Both the position numbers and the translations under genes were made by a program. Source: Saccharopolyspora erythraea NRRL 2338 (lineage in GTDB: Bacteria; Actinomycetota; Actinomycetes; Mycobacteriales; Pseudonocardiaceae). Taken from it: 64,000 nucleotides of DNA. The stretch lies in the NCBI RefSeq assembly GCF_000062885.1, contig NC_009142.1:1167584-1231583 (forward strand), in the 5' to 3' direction. Shown piece after piece: positions 51,496 to 60,529 of the stretch. How positions within the stretch are numbered: the first letter of the stretch is position 1; each line of letters opens with the position of its first letter. A model generated the notes under the pieces. The model was given only the letters and a program-made list of their open reading frames with translations, had not been told where the DNA came from and ran no database searches.

Positions 51496-52107
51496 GTGAA
51501 GCTCACAGGGGGATCCGTTCGTCAGACCCGCTCGCTAAGGTCGGCTCTCGTGGCTGAACCCCAGGTCGAGGTGCGCCGCAGCAAGCGCCGGCGGCAAACG
51601 GTGAGCGCCTACCGAGATGGCGACAAGGTCGTCGTTCTGCTGCCGGCCCGGATGAGCCGGGCGGAGGAAAAGCGCTGGGTGGCGGACATGCTGAGCCGTC
51701 TCCAGCGCAGCGAGACCCGACGGCGCTCGCCTGCCAGGGACTCCGACGAGGCGCTCGCCGAGCGGTGCCGCGCGCTCGCGGCGAAGTACCTGGACGGCAG
51801 GGCCGAACCGGCCACCGTCCGGTGGGTGCCGCCGATGCGGACCCGGTGGGCGTCCTGCACTCCGAGCGATGCGTCCATCCGGGTGAGTCGACGCCTGCGA
51901 GATGTACCCGGATGGGTGCTCGACTACGTGCTGGTCCACGAGCTGGCGCACCTTCTGGTGCCGGGCCACGGGCCCGCGTTCTGGAAGCTGGTGCGCCAGT
52001 ACCCGAAGACCGAAAGGGCGGTCGGCTACCTCGAAGGGCTGTCCGCGGCGGCCCACCTGGACCTCGGACTCGACGACGACACCGAGCCGGAGTCCGACGC
52101 CGTCTGA
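51496..52107 (+). CDS. YgjP-like (DUF45) zinc metallopeptidase
   Basis: The protein (203 residues from GTG 51496; 185 if it starts at GTG 51550) belongs to the YgjP/SprT-like metallopeptidase family. The zinc motif is HELAH (148-152) followed by H158 in HLLVPGHGPAFW, and the preceding RWASCTPSDASIRVSRRL is the family hallmark (RWGSC-type). Members are cytosolic and of unknown substrate. The second start has a weak ribosome site and gives an N-terminus more like the family. It diverges from the DUF5679 gene. Confidence 0.87.
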   Translation: MKLTGGSVRQTRSLRSALVAEPQVEVRRSKRRRQTVSAYRDGDKVVVLLPARMSRAEEKRWVADMLSRLQRSETRRRSPARDSDEALAERCRALAAKYLDGRAEPATVRWVPPMRTRWASCTPSDASIRVSRRLRDVPGWVLDYVLVHELAHLLVPGHGPAFWKLVRQYPKTERAVGYLEGLSAAAHLDLGLDDDTEPESDAV

Positions 52108-52246
52108 GACCGAGAGGCACAGTCATGGCCGCCGTCTCGCTCAGGCCGCCGCCTTCGGGAAGATCCAACGAACTCATCCCGGCCGCATCACCCCGGCCGG
52201 GGTCCGAGTCCGTGCACGTGCCGCGAACCGGCACGTCCACGCGGTC

Positions 52247-53773
52247 TTACTGCTTGTCGGGCCCGCCGCGCTGCTCGTCGCCGCTCTCGCCGGTCGAGCC
52301 TTCGTCCGAGTCACTCGAGCCACGAGCGTCACCGGAGCCACGGGAGTCACCCGAGCCACGCGAGTCGTCGGACTCGCCGCTCTCCGGCTCCGCGGCGTCG
52401 TCCGACTTCGCCGCCTCGTCGGCCTCGGCGCGGCGGATCGCCGCGATCGGGTCGTCCAGGTCGGTCGAGCCCGAGCCCCAGCGGTCGGCGAAGTCCAGCG
52501 GCTCGTCGAGGTCCTCGCTGCCGGGAAGCAGGTCGGGGTGGTCCCACACGCGGTCGCGGCTCTCGACGCCGTGCCGCTCGGTCATCAACCTCCACAGCGT
52601 CGCCGCCGCCCGCATCTGCCGCGGCCGCAGCTCCAGGCCGATCAGCGTGGCGAAGGTCTGCTCCGCCGGGCCTCCGCTGGCCCGCCTGCGGCGGATGGTC
52701 TCACCCAGCGCGCTCGCACCGGGCAGCCGTTCGCCGATGGCGTCGGCGACGACCACGTCGACCCAGCCCTCGACCAGCGCGAGCAGCGTCTCCAGCCGCT
52801 TGAGGGCGGCCTCCTGCTCCGGCGTGGTCTTCGGCTCGAGCATGCCGGAGTTCATCAGCTCCTGCATCGAGCCCGGGTTGGTCGGGTCGATCTTGCCCGC
52901 CAGCTCCTCCAGCGAGGAGGTGTCGACGGTGATGCCCCTGGCGAACTCCTCGACCGCGCCCAGCAGCCGCTGCCGCAGCCACGGGACGTGGCTGAACAGG
53001 CGGTGGTGCGCCGCCTCGCGCGCGGCGAGGAAGATGGTCGCCTCGCTGCCGGGCCGGTCCAGGCCCTCGACGAAGCGGTCGATGTTGGCGGGCAGCAGCG
53101 CGGCGGTGCCCTCGGGCCCCAGCGGCAGGCCGACCTCGGTGGAGGTCAGCACCTCGCCGCCGAGCTGGGCCAGCCCCTGCCCGAGCTGCGAGCCGAACGT
53201 GAGCCCGCCCATCTGCCCGAGCATGGACAGCAGCGGACCGGCCGCCTGCTTGGCCTCCTCCGGCAGCGCCTCCAGCCACGCGTTGGACATCCGCTGGGCG
53301 ATGGGGTCGCACAGCCGCTGCCAGGTCGGCATCGTCTTCTCGACCCAGTCCACCGACGACCAGGTCTGCACGCTGCGCACGCCCGCGGGCAGGGAGGTGG
53401 TCGGGTCCAGCCACAGCTCGGCGAGCCGGACGGCCTCCTCGATGGCCTTGACCTGCTCCTGGCTGGGCCGCTCGGTGCGCTGGCCGCTGTGCAGCTGCTG
53501 GATGGCGAGCTGCTTGGCCAGGTCGTAGTTGACCGGCCCCTCGCCGCCGCCACCGGAGTGGCTGAGCACCTGGCCGAGCTGGGTCAGCATCTGGCCGAGC
53601 TGGCCGATGTCGAAGTTGGGCATGCCGCCCGGACCACCCGGCAGCGCGCCGAAACCGAAGCCGGGCATGTCCCCGTGATTTCCGGCGCCACCCTCGGAGC
53701 GCCCTTCCGACGAGTCGCGCTTGTCGCGGTCGTCGGGGTCCTGCGGGCCGAACCCGAACGGCAGATCACTCAT
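52247..53773 (-). CDS. DUF2342 zinc-dependent metalloprotease (Rv3195-type)
   Basis: The 508-residue protein begins with a Gly/Asp-rich segment (MSDLPFGFGPQDPDD) and has a large helical DUF2342 domain, with the conserved AAREAAHHRLFSHVPWL segment near the middle; its His/Glu pattern is annotated as zinc-dependent. The C-terminal 60 residues are low-complexity Ser/Asp/Gly/Arg. No membrane helix is present. The start ATG 53773 lies 81 bp from the divergent PDZ protease gene, matching the recalled mycobacterial Rv3194c-Rv3195 pair. Confidence 0.88.
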   Translation of the reverse strand: MSDLPFGFGPQDPDDRDKRDSSEGRSEGGAGNHGDMPGFGFGALPGGPGGMPNFDIGQLGQMLTQLGQVLSHSGGGGEGPVNYDLAKQLAIQQLHSGQRTERPSQEQVKAIEEAVRLAELWLDPTTSLPAGVRSVQTWSSVDWVEKTMPTWQRLCDPIAQRMSNAWLEALPEEAKQAAGPLLSMLGQMGGLTFGSQLGQGLAQLGGEVLTSTEVGLPLGPEGTAALLPANIDRFVEGLDRPGSEATIFLAAREAAHHRLFSHVPWLRQRLLGAVEEFARGITVDTSSLEELAGKIDPTNPGSMQELMNSGMLEPKTTPEQEAALKRLETLLALVEGWVDVVVADAIGERLPGASALGETIRRRRASGGPAEQTFATLIGLELRPRQMRAAATLWRLMTERHGVESRDRVWDHPDLLPGSEDLDEPLDFADRWGSGSTDLDDPIAAIRRAEADEAAKSDDAAEPESGESDDSRGSGDSRGSGDARGSSDSDEGSTGESGDEQRGGPDKQ

Positions 53774-53854
53774 GGTTCCACCGTACGCGGGTAGCGCCGG
53801 TCGGTAGAAGCCGTCCACACGCTCGCCCTGGGTGAACACGTACCCTGTCGCCTC

Positions 53855-54880
53855 GTGACACGCCGAACGTGGACCCTGATGACGAGTGTGCTCCTGGTCG
53901 TGGTTTTCGGAATGCTCGGCGCGTTCGTCCAGGTGCCGTTCGTCGCTCTGGGGCCCGGTCCCACCTACGACACGCTGGGCACCGAGGGGGACACGCCGGT
54001 CATCCGGATCGACGGTCAGCAGACCTACCCGACCGGTGGGCACCTGAACATGACCACGGTGACGGTCACCGACCAGCTCTCGCTGTTCGGCGCGCTCGGG
54101 TTGTGGGTGAGCGGCCGCTACGCGCTGGCGCCGCGCGAGGTGTACTTCCCGCCGGACAAGTCCGAGCAGCAGATCGAGCAGGAGAACACCAAGGCGTTCA
54201 ACGACTCGCAGACCACCGCCGAGACCGCCGCGCTGCGCTACCTCGGGTACCCGACGAAGGTGCTTGCGGGCGAGATCGTCAAGGGCAGCCCCGCCGACGG
54301 TGTCATCGAGCCCGGCGACCGGCTGATCAGCGCGAACGGTCGTCCGGTGACCGATGCCGCGTCGCTGCGCGAGGCGCTGGCGGCCAACAGGCCGGGGGAC
54401 CGGGTCGAGATCCGCTTCCGGCACGCCGACGAGCCCGAGCGCGCCGCGACCGTCCAGCTCGGGCAGCACCCGCACGGCGAGCCGCAGGGCTTCCTCGGCG
54501 TGGCCGCGACCGAGCGGCCGGACGTGCCGTTCGGCATCGAGATCAGCCTGGCCGACGTGGGCGGGCCCTCGGCGGGCCTGATGTTCTCGCTGGCCATCAT
54601 CGACAAGCTCACGCCTGGTGAGATCAACGGCGGCCAGTTCGTGGCCGGTACCGGCGAGATCGACCCGGCGGGCACGGTCGGGGCGATCGGCGGCATCCCG
54701 TTCAAGATGGTCAAGGCGCGCGAGGCGGGCGCGACGACCTTCCTGGTGCCCGCGGGCAACTGCGCGGAGGCGAAGGCGCAGGCCCCGGCGGGGCTGCGGC
54801 TGGCCAAGGTCGCGACGCTGGACGAGGCGAACAAGGCCCTCGAAGCTCTGCGCAACGGCCAGGTCCCGGCCGGTTGCTGA
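53855..54880 (+). CDS. membrane-anchored PDZ and Lon-like serine protease (Rv3194c-type)
   Basis: The 341-residue protein has one N-terminal membrane helix (about 9-30), then an exported PDZ domain (about 136-200, VLAGEIVKGSPADGVIEPGDRL) and a C-terminal Lon-type S16 proteolytic domain. The dyad is Ser239 in GGPSAGL and Lys284 in GGIPFKMVKA, with the expected spacing of about 45. It would cleave exported or membrane proteins without ATP. GTG 53855 lies eight bases after a -10-like TACCCT, suggesting leaderless transcription. Divergent from the DUF2342 protease. Confidence 0.93.
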   Translation: MTRRTWTLMTSVLLVVVFGMLGAFVQVPFVALGPGPTYDTLGTEGDTPVIRIDGQQTYPTGGHLNMTTVTVTDQLSLFGALGLWVSGRYALAPREVYFPPDKSEQQIEQENTKAFNDSQTTAETAALRYLGYPTKVLAGEIVKGSPADGVIEPGDRLISANGRPVTDAASLREALAANRPGDRVEIRFRHADEPERAATVQLGQHPHGEPQGFLGVAATERPDVPFGIEISLADVGGPSAGLMFSLAIIDKLTPGEINGGQFVAGTGEIDPAGTVGAIGGIPFKMVKAREAGATTFLVPAGNCAEAKAQAPAGLRLAKVATLDEANKALEALRNGQVPAGC

Positions 54881-54995
54881 CCGGCGGCCGCGGCTGAGCG
54901 CTCTCCCCCCGGCGCTGCTGGAGCGCGGCGGTCAGCCCGCTTACCGGTAGCAGGGCCGCGACCGCCGGACAGCGGCCGCGCCCCCGGTCGCCGGC

Positions 54996-55523
54996 TCAGA
55001 CCGTGAAGGTCTCCCGCAACGCGTTGAGCAGGTTCGGAGCGAGGCCGGCGTCCTCGACGACTTCGCCCGCCTCGTCGCCCTCGGCACGCAGTCGCATCAG
55101 GCAGGCGCCCGCGCCGTCGCGCAGGACCGCGGCGACCAGCCGGGCCTCCCGGCGCTCCGGGTGGTCGGCGGCGGCCTGGCGGGCCTGCTCGCCGTCGGTG
55201 GGCAGCGCCGCCTCGGCCTCCGGCGGCAGCACGACGATCTCCTGCACGATCGCGCACCCGGCGACCTGCTCCGGCCAGCTGATGCGGGCCAGCGCCTCGG
55301 CCAGGTCGTCGGCGGGCAGCGACTCCTGCGCGATCGGGGTCAGCGCGGACTCCGGGTCGAGCTGGTCGGCCAGGTTCGGCTCGGCGGCGAGCAGCTCCGA
55401 GGTCGGCACCAGGGCGAACACCTGGGTGGGCTGGTCCCAGCCCGCCGCCCCGACGAACTCCTCGATCTCGCGGGTGGCCACTCGCAGGGCGCCGGCCATG
55501 TCCTGGGTGTTGTCCGGTGACAT
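54996..55523 (-). CDS. PPA1309 family protein
   Basis: The 175-residue protein matches the actinobacterial PPA1309 family: IEEFVGAAGWDQPTQVFALVPTS near the start, ISWPEQVAGCAIVQEIVVLP and the late ARLVAAVLRDGAGACLMRLR. It is soluble, acidic and of unknown function. ATG 55523 (MSPDNTQ) is used. It lies between the PDZ protease (convergent) and UPF0182 (divergent) genes, an arrangement conserved in many actinobacteria. Confidence 0.9.
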   Translation of the reverse strand: MSPDNTQDMAGALRVATREIEEFVGAAGWDQPTQVFALVPTSELLAAEPNLADQLDPESALTPIAQESLPADDLAEALARISWPEQVAGCAIVQEIVVLPPEAEAALPTDGEQARQAAADHPERREARLVAAVLRDGAGACLMRLRAEGDEAGEVVEDAGLAPNLLNALRETFTV

Positions 55524-55647
55524 GCGCTCATCGTCGCACCCGCGCACGCCCGCGTGACCAGCGGCGCCTCGGGGGTGAGATGTCCGCTTGTTCCAATTTC
55601 GCGGTGCGGTTCTGGAACTACTCCGGGGGGTCGTAGAGTTGAACATC

Positions 55648-55737
55648 ATGAGCGGGGTCGGCGCTGCTCGCGGCGGCCTCCGGGCACTGAATGACCATCC
55701 CCAGGAGAGTGCGCTGTGGCCATGCGGCCCCCGGTAG
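55648..55737 (+). CDS. 29-codon leaderless uORF overlapping the UPF0182 start
   Basis: A -10-like TAGAGT (55634-55639) is followed eight bases later by ATG 55648, which opens a 29-codon frame (MSGVGAARGG...) that ends at TAG 55735-55737, beyond the GTG start of the UPF0182 gene at 55716. If transcription begins at the ATG, the ribosome would translate this peptide first and could control access to the internal ribosome site (AGGAGAG). The peptide itself looks random. Confidence 0.45.
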   Translation: MSGVGAARGGLRALNDHPQESALWPCGPR

Positions 55738-58628
55738 GAATGCCGAAACTGTCCCGGCGGAGCCGGATCCTGCTGATCCTCGGCGGGGTGGTGCTGATCG
55801 CCCTGATCGCCGGGTCCAGGCTCCTGGGCACCTACGTCGACTGGTTGTGGTTCGGTGAGGTCGGGCGGCGGCAGGTGTTCGCCACCCAGGTGTTCAGCCG
55901 CCTCGGGCTGGGCGTGGCCGCCGGCGCCTTCGTCGGCGTGGTGCTGCTGCTGAACCTCTGGATCGCCTACCGCAGCAGGCCGGTGTTCGTGCCGGTCAGC
56001 GGGCCGGACGATCCGCTCGCGCGCTACCGCACGGTGGCCACCGAGCGCTCCCGGCTGTTCGGCTGGGGCATCCCGATCGTCATCGCCGTGATCGCGGGCC
56101 TGACCGCGCAGTCGGACTGGCAGACGCTGCAGCTGTTCCTGCACAGCGTGCCGTTCGGCCAGGTCGACCCCGAGTTCGGCAACGACATCTCCTTCTACAC
56201 CTTCCAGCTGCCGTTCTGGCGCTTCCTGCTGTCGTGGTCGTTCGTGGCGATCACCGTCGGGTTCATCGGCGCGCTGGTCACGCACTACATCTTCGGCGGG
56301 ATCCGGCTGGCCGGGCGGTCCGGGCAGGTCGCGGCTCCCGCGCGGATCCAGCTCTCGGTGCTGGCCGGGCTGTTCGTCCTGCTCAAGGCGGTCGACTACT
56401 TCCTCGACCGCTACGACCTGCTGCTGTCGGACCGCAACAGCCTGTTCACCGGTGCCACCTACACCGACCTGAACGCGCTGATGCCGGTCAAGCTGATCCT
56501 GATGATCATCGCGGTGTTCTGCGCCCTGGCGTTCTTCGCCGCGATCTTCCTGCGCAACTTGCAGATCCCGGCCATCGCGACCGTGCTGCTGGTGCTGTCG
56601 AGCATCCTGGTCGGCTCGGTGTGGCCCGCGCTGCTGGAGCAGTTCTCGGTCCGGCCGAACGCCAACCAGCGCGAGGCGCTGTCGATCGAGCGCAACCTCG
56701 CCGCCACGCGCAGCGCCTTCGGCATCGGCGCGGACAAGGTGACGATCAAGGACTACCCGGGCAAGACCGCGCTGACCCCCGGCGAGGTCGCCGACGACGA
56801 GGGCACGATCCCCAACATCCGGCTGCTCGACCCCAACGTCCTGTCCGACACCTTCACCCAGCTCACCCAGCAGTACAACTTCTACGGCTTCAACGAGAAG
56901 CTCGACGTCGACCGCTACCGCGAGCCCAACGGCCAGCTGCGCGACTACCTGGTGGCGCTGCGCGAGATCGACACCGACGGCCTGGCCCAGAACCAGCAGA
57001 GCTGGATCAACCGGCACATGGTCTACACCCACGGCAACGGCTTCATCGCCGCGCCCGCCGACCGGGTCGACTCCACCTTCCAGGAGGGCGCCACCCAGGG
57101 CGGCTACCCGGTGTTCCAGATCAGCGACGTCGCCAACGGCGGCAAGGGCGCGATCCCGGTCGACAACCCGCGCGTCTACTACGGCGAGCTGCTGAACCAG
57201 AACGACTACGCGATCGTCGGCGGCAACCCCGGCGAGGCGCCGCGGGAGTACGACACAGACCGGTCGGCCTACACCTACGCCGGCAAGGGCGGGGTGCCGC
57301 TGGGCAGCTTCTTCAACCGGCTGGTCTTCGCGGGCTACTACGGGGAGCGCAACTTCCTGTTCAACACCGCGATCGGCTCCGACTCCAAGATCATGTACGA
57401 GCGCAACCCCAGGGACCGCGTGCAGAAGGTCGCGCCCTGGCTCAAGCTCGACGGCGACCCGTACCCGGCGGTGGTCGACGGCAAGGTCAAGTGGATCATC
57501 GACGGCTACACCACGCTGGACAACTACCCGTACTCGCAGCAGACGCAGTTCGGCCAGGCGACCACCGACACCCTCACCGGCGTCGAGCGCCAGCCGAACC
57601 AGCCGATCAACTACATCCGCAACTCGGTGAAGGCCACCGTCGACGCCTACGACGGATCGGTCGACCTGTATGCGGTCGACGAGAAGGACCCGGTGCTCAA
57701 GGCCTGGCAGGGCGTGTTCCCCGGTGTGGTCAAGCCGGCCAAGGAGATCAGCCCGCAGCTGCAGGAGCACTTCCGGTACCCGGAGGACCTGTTCAAGGTG
57801 CAGCGCCAACTGCTCACCCAGTACCACGTGACCAACCCGGGCGACTTCTTCTCCAACCGCACCTTCTGGGAGGTCCCGCCGGACCCGACCAGCAGCGGTC
57901 AGGGCGGCAGCAACCAGGGCAACCAGCAGCCGCCGTACTACGTGCTGGCGCAGATCGAGGGCCAGAACCAGCCGACGTTCCAGCTCACCAGCGCCCTCAC
58001 GGCGCTGAAGCGCCAGAACCTCGCCGCGTGGGTGTCGGCGTCGTCCGACCCGCGGGACTACGGCAAGCTCACCGTCCTGCGGCTGCCGACCGACACCCAG
58101 ACCCCGGGCCCCAACCAGGTGCAGAACCAGATGGAGTCCACGCCGGAGGTCACCGAGAACCGGACCCTGTTCAACAACCCGCAGGTGACCGCGATCTTCG
58201 GCAACCTGCTGACGCTGCCGGTGGCCGGTGGGCTGCTCTACGTCGAGCCCATCTACATCCAGCGGAACGAGACCGAGTCGTATCCGCAGCTCGCGCGGGT
58301 GCTGGTCTCCTTCGGCGGCAAGGTCGGGTTCTCCGAGACGCTGGCCGGGGCGCTGGAGCAGGTCTTCGGTCCCGGAGCGGGCCAGACCGCCGGTGACGAG
58401 CCGCCGCCCGGGCAGGACAGCAACCAGCCGCCCGGGCAGCAGCCCCCGACGCAGCAGCCGCCGGCCGGCAGCCCGGAGATGACCAAGGCGGTCGCCGACA
58501 TCCGGACGGCGCTGGAGTCGGTGCGCTCGGCGCAGCAGTCCGGCAACTTCGGCCGGCTCGGCGCGGCCTACCAGCAGCTCGACGAGGCGCTCAAGCGCTT
58601 CGAGCAGCTCGGGGGCACCGGCGGCTGA
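55716..58628 (+). CDS. UPF0182 family large membrane protein
   Basis: The 970-residue protein has about seven hydrophobic helices in the first 320 residues (from about 18 on), then a large exported domain with many Asn, Tyr and aromatic residues (for example VDRYREPNGQLRDYLVALRE). The C-terminal 80 residues are Pro/Gln-rich and then helical. This is the UPF0182 (Rv3193c-type) layout; function is unknown. GTG 55716 has AGGAGAG upstream; ATG 55722 is an alternative. A short overlapping uORF precedes it. Confidence 0.92.
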   Translation: MAMRPPVGMPKLSRRSRILLILGGVVLIALIAGSRLLGTYVDWLWFGEVGRRQVFATQVFSRLGLGVAAGAFVGVVLLLNLWIAYRSRPVFVPVSGPDDPLARYRTVATERSRLFGWGIPIVIAVIAGLTAQSDWQTLQLFLHSVPFGQVDPEFGNDISFYTFQLPFWRFLLSWSFVAITVGFIGALVTHYIFGGIRLAGRSGQVAAPARIQLSVLAGLFVLLKAVDYFLDRYDLLLSDRNSLFTGATYTDLNALMPVKLILMIIAVFCALAFFAAIFLRNLQIPAIATVLLVLSSILVGSVWPALLEQFSVRPNANQREALSIERNLAATRSAFGIGADKVTIKDYPGKTALTPGEVADDEGTIPNIRLLDPNVLSDTFTQLTQQYNFYGFNEKLDVDRYREPNGQLRDYLVALREIDTDGLAQNQQSWINRHMVYTHGNGFIAAPADRVDSTFQEGATQGGYPVFQISDVANGGKGAIPVDNPRVYYGELLNQNDYAIVGGNPGEAPREYDTDRSAYTYAGKGGVPLGSFFNRLVFAGYYGERNFLFNTAIGSDSKIMYERNPRDRVQKVAPWLKLDGDPYPAVVDGKVKWIIDGYTTLDNYPYSQQTQFGQATTDTLTGVERQPNQPINYIRNSVKATVDAYDGSVDLYAVDEKDPVLKAWQGVFPGVVKPAKEISPQLQEHFRYPEDLFKVQRQLLTQYHVTNPGDFFSNRTFWEVPPDPTSSGQGGSNQGNQQPPYYVLAQIEGQNQPTFQLTSALTALKRQNLAAWVSASSDPRDYGKLTVLRLPTDTQTPGPNQVQNQMESTPEVTENRTLFNNPQVTAIFGNLLTLPVAGGLLYVEPIYIQRNETESYPQLARVLVSFGGKVGFSETLAGALEQVFGPGAGQTAGDEPPPGQDSNQPPGQQPPTQQPPAGSPEMTKAVADIRTALESVRSAQQSGNFGRLGAAYQQLDEALKRFEQLGGTGG

Positions 58629-58759
58629 GCCGGGCCTGCCTCAGGTGGCGGGGGCGCTTCGCGGTGGACGCGAGGCGCCCCCGCCGTCGTTCTTCCTGCG
58701 GAAACGACGTTCGTGCCCGCGGAGGTCGATGACCCTGGTCACTATTCACGGGGGCTGGT

Positions 58760-58789
58760 TTGCACTATCATTCGCCGGTCGCCTAGTCT
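58760..58789 (+). promoter_or_regulatory. promoter of the first initiator tRNA gene
   Basis: TTGCAC (58760-58765) and TAGTCT (58784-58789) are separated by 18 bases, an excellent match to the vegetative consensus. A start near 58796 lies nine bases before the mature tRNA 5' end. Confidence 0.7.
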
Positions 58790-58804
58790 TATGGCACAAC
58801 ACAG

Positions 58805-58881
58805 CGCGGGGTGGAGCAGCTCGGTAGCTCGCTGGGCTCATAACCCAGAGGTCGCAGGTTCGAATCCTGTCCCCGCTACCA
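58805..58881 (+). tRNA. initiator tRNA-fMet (CAU), copy 1
   Basis: A 77-nt tRNA begins CGCGGGG; the C1 position mismatches with U72, the initiator hallmark. The anticodon stem has three G-C pairs (GGGCTCATAACCC), the anticodon is CAU, and the T arm GGTTCGAATCC is standard. CCA is encoded (58879-58881). A strong promoter and terminator flank it. Confidence 0.97.
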
Positions 58882-58886
58882 AGATG

Positions 58887-58929
58887 GTGAAGGTGGCGCA
58901 CTCGCGAGTGCGCCACCTTCACTTTTTTT
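58887..58929 (+). terminator. intrinsic terminator of tRNA-fMet copy 1
   Basis: Perfect 18-base arms (58887-58904 and 58905-58922, beginning GTGAAGGTGGC) with no spacer are followed by seven T (58923-58929). It is a textbook terminator. Confidence 0.95.
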
Positions 58930-59197
58930 CTGGTGTTTGTTGGGGGGCCGAGCCCCCAAGCCCCCCACAGTGCGGTGCGGGCTTTCGTCGGCTTCTCGTT
59001 CGGGGATTGTTCCCGGCCTGGTTCTGGACCAGCGTCCGTCGCTCTGCCGTCGGATAGGTGGCCCGGTGGGCTTATGGGCGTCCGCGATGATCTGGGCGAT
59101 GTTTTGCCTGGTCATCGGGTGTTCGAGACGTTGAGGGGACCCCCGTTCAAGGGGGCTGTTGGGGGCGGTGTAAAGTTCTGTTCACAACGAAAGACGG

Positions 59198-59271
59198 CGC
59201 GGGGTGGAGCAGCTCGGTAGCTCGCTGGGCTCATAACCCAGAGGTCGCAGGTTCGAATCCTGTCCCCGCTA
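59198..59271 (+). tRNA. initiator tRNA-fMet (CAU), copy 2
   Basis: Positions 59198-59271 are identical to the first initiator tRNA through A73, but the genome continues with CTG instead of CCA, so CCA must be added after transcription. It lies 393 bp downstream of copy 1. Upstream, TAAAGT at 59171-59176 could be part of its own promoter. Confidence 0.97.
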
Positions 59272-59276
59272 CTGAA

Positions 59277-59308
59277 CGAAGGCCCGGACCGGTTGGTCCG
59301 GGCCTTCG
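59277..59308 (+). terminator. terminator of tRNA-fMet copy 2
   Basis: Fourteen-base arms (59277-59290 and 59295-59308, CGAAGGCCCGGACC) with a GGTT loop, followed by a mildly T-rich stretch (CTTCGTCGTC). Confidence 0.8.
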
Positions 59309-59359
59309 CTTCGTCGTCATCGGGTGCTGGTCATCGGGGTGGCTGTGGCCGGCCGGCGG

Positions 59360-59575
59360 TTACAGGCCCTCCGCCCAGGTCCGGGCGCACGCGGGTGAGC
59401 ACACCCGCCCGTCGCCGCGGACCGTGTGGTGCCTGCGCATGGTCCGTCCGCACACCATGCACGAATCCTCGCTTGCCAGCTGGAACGGCACCATGGCCTT
59501 CGCTCGCTCGGTGACCTTGCCGGTCACCTTGGTCCCGGTTTCCGCGAGCTTGGTACGCAACCAACTGCGATGCAC
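59360..59575 (-). CDS. small zinc-finger protein (71 aa)
   Basis: GTG 59575 has GGAGGAGG seven bases upstream. The 71-residue product has a basic helical first half (VHRSWLRTKLAETGTKVTGK) and a C-terminal zinc-binding motif with Cys39/Cys42 and Cys59/Cys63 (CMVCG ... CSPAC), resembling treble-clef or TRASH-like fingers. No family was recognised with confidence. It is convergent with the second tRNA gene. Confidence 0.7.
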   Translation of the reverse strand: MHRSWLRTKLAETGTKVTGKVTERAKAMVPFQLASEDSCMVCGRTMRRHHTVRGDGRVCSPACARTWAEGL

Positions 59576-59928
59576 GGTCGCCTCCTCCGACTCCACTCGT
59601 CCACGGCCTCCTGCGGGCCGGCCAAGAGCAGCGTGCTCGCCCGCCGGTGATGTTGGGCAGCCCCGGCGGGCCAGAGCACCTCATAGAACCGCGAATACCG
59701 CCCGGACAGGGCAGCGCGGGCCCGGGCGGTTGCGCTCCGTGCACCCGTGTTCGCCATTCGGCCGAAGCGAAACCGCTTCATGTGTGAGTCCGCGAGTGGG
59801 GTCGCCGCCACCGGCGTTGACGGGATCGGAGTAGCCGTTCGTCCACTCGGACCAGTCCACTGCAACCACAGTGGACAGATGTGCTGGCCACTGTGGACAC
59901 CATCGCGCACACGTGGCACCTTGGAGTC
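59576..59928. promoter_or_regulatory. divergent region with palindromic repeats upstream of padR
   Basis: This 353-bp gap separates the zinc-finger and PadR genes. Its right end holds repeated half-sites: GTCCACTG (59855-59862), CAGTGGAC (59869-59876) and CACTGTGGAC (59889-59898); CCACAGTGG and CCACTGTGG (59866-59874, 59888-59896) are exact complements. These lie 31-74 bases before GTG 59929 and are the likely PadR operator. No other gene is seen here. Confidence 0.6.
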
Positions 59929-60426
59929 GTGACCGAGCTGAATGCGACATCCGCCGCCCTGTTGGGCCTACTGCACGAGGGGCCGAAGACCGGTGGCCAG
60001 TTGGTTGCGGCCGCCACCGAGCGCTTCGGCGGGTTCTTCAGTGTTACCCGCAGCCAGGTGTACCGGGAGCTCCCCGCCCTCACCGACGCCGGCCTGCTCC
60101 GCCTCGGCAAGCAGGGTCCCCGCTCCAGCCAGCAGTACGCGATCACCGCCGCGGGCAAGCGGGCCTTCAAGTCCTGGCTGAACACCGAGCCCGGCCCGGA
60201 CAACGTCCGCAGCCCCCTGATCCTGCGCCTGGTCCACTCCGGATCGCTGACGCCCAAGCAGCGGGCCGCGCTGGTCGACTCCGCCCGCGTCCAGTACGCG
60301 GCCAAGCTCGACGAGGCGCGCAACGCCGCGAAGGCCACCACCGACCCGTACGAGAAGGCCGCGGCCGACTTCGCGGTGGCGCACAACCGCGCCGTGATCA
60401 AGCTCCTGGACGCCATCCCGGAGTGA
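59929..60426 (+). CDS. PadR-family transcriptional regulator
   Basis: The 165-residue protein has an N-terminal winged-helix domain typical of Pad[40 protein letters not shown], and the wing [11 protein letters not shown]. The C-terminal half is helical (dimerisation), ending [13 protein letters not shown] 59929 is used. Palindromic repeats upstream suggest autoregulation. A hairpin terminator follows, so its operon is this gene alone; the divergent zinc-finger gene could be a target. Confidence 0.88.
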   Translation: MTELNATSAALLGLLHEGPKTGGQLVAAATERFGGFFSVTRSQVYRELPALTDAGLLRLGKQGPRSSQQYAITAAGKRAFKSWLNTEPGPDNVRSPLILRLVHSGSLTPKQRAALVDSARVQYAAKLDEARNAAKATTDPYEKAAADFAVAHNRAVIKLLDAIPE

Positions 60427-60439
60427 TCGCCACGCCTGC

Positions 60440-60473
60440 CGTCGGGCGGCCCCGGCGTCGGGGCCGCCCGACG
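60440..60473 (+). terminator. terminator after padR
   Basis: Fifteen-base perfect arms (60440-60454 and 60459-60473, CGTCGGGCGGCCCCG) with a four-base loop lie 13 bases after the padR stop. Confidence 0.8.
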
Positions 60474-60529
60474 TCGAATCAGGCCGTCCTCGTAGGCCGG
60501 GGCGCACGGGTCAAGTACTCTTGAGCACT

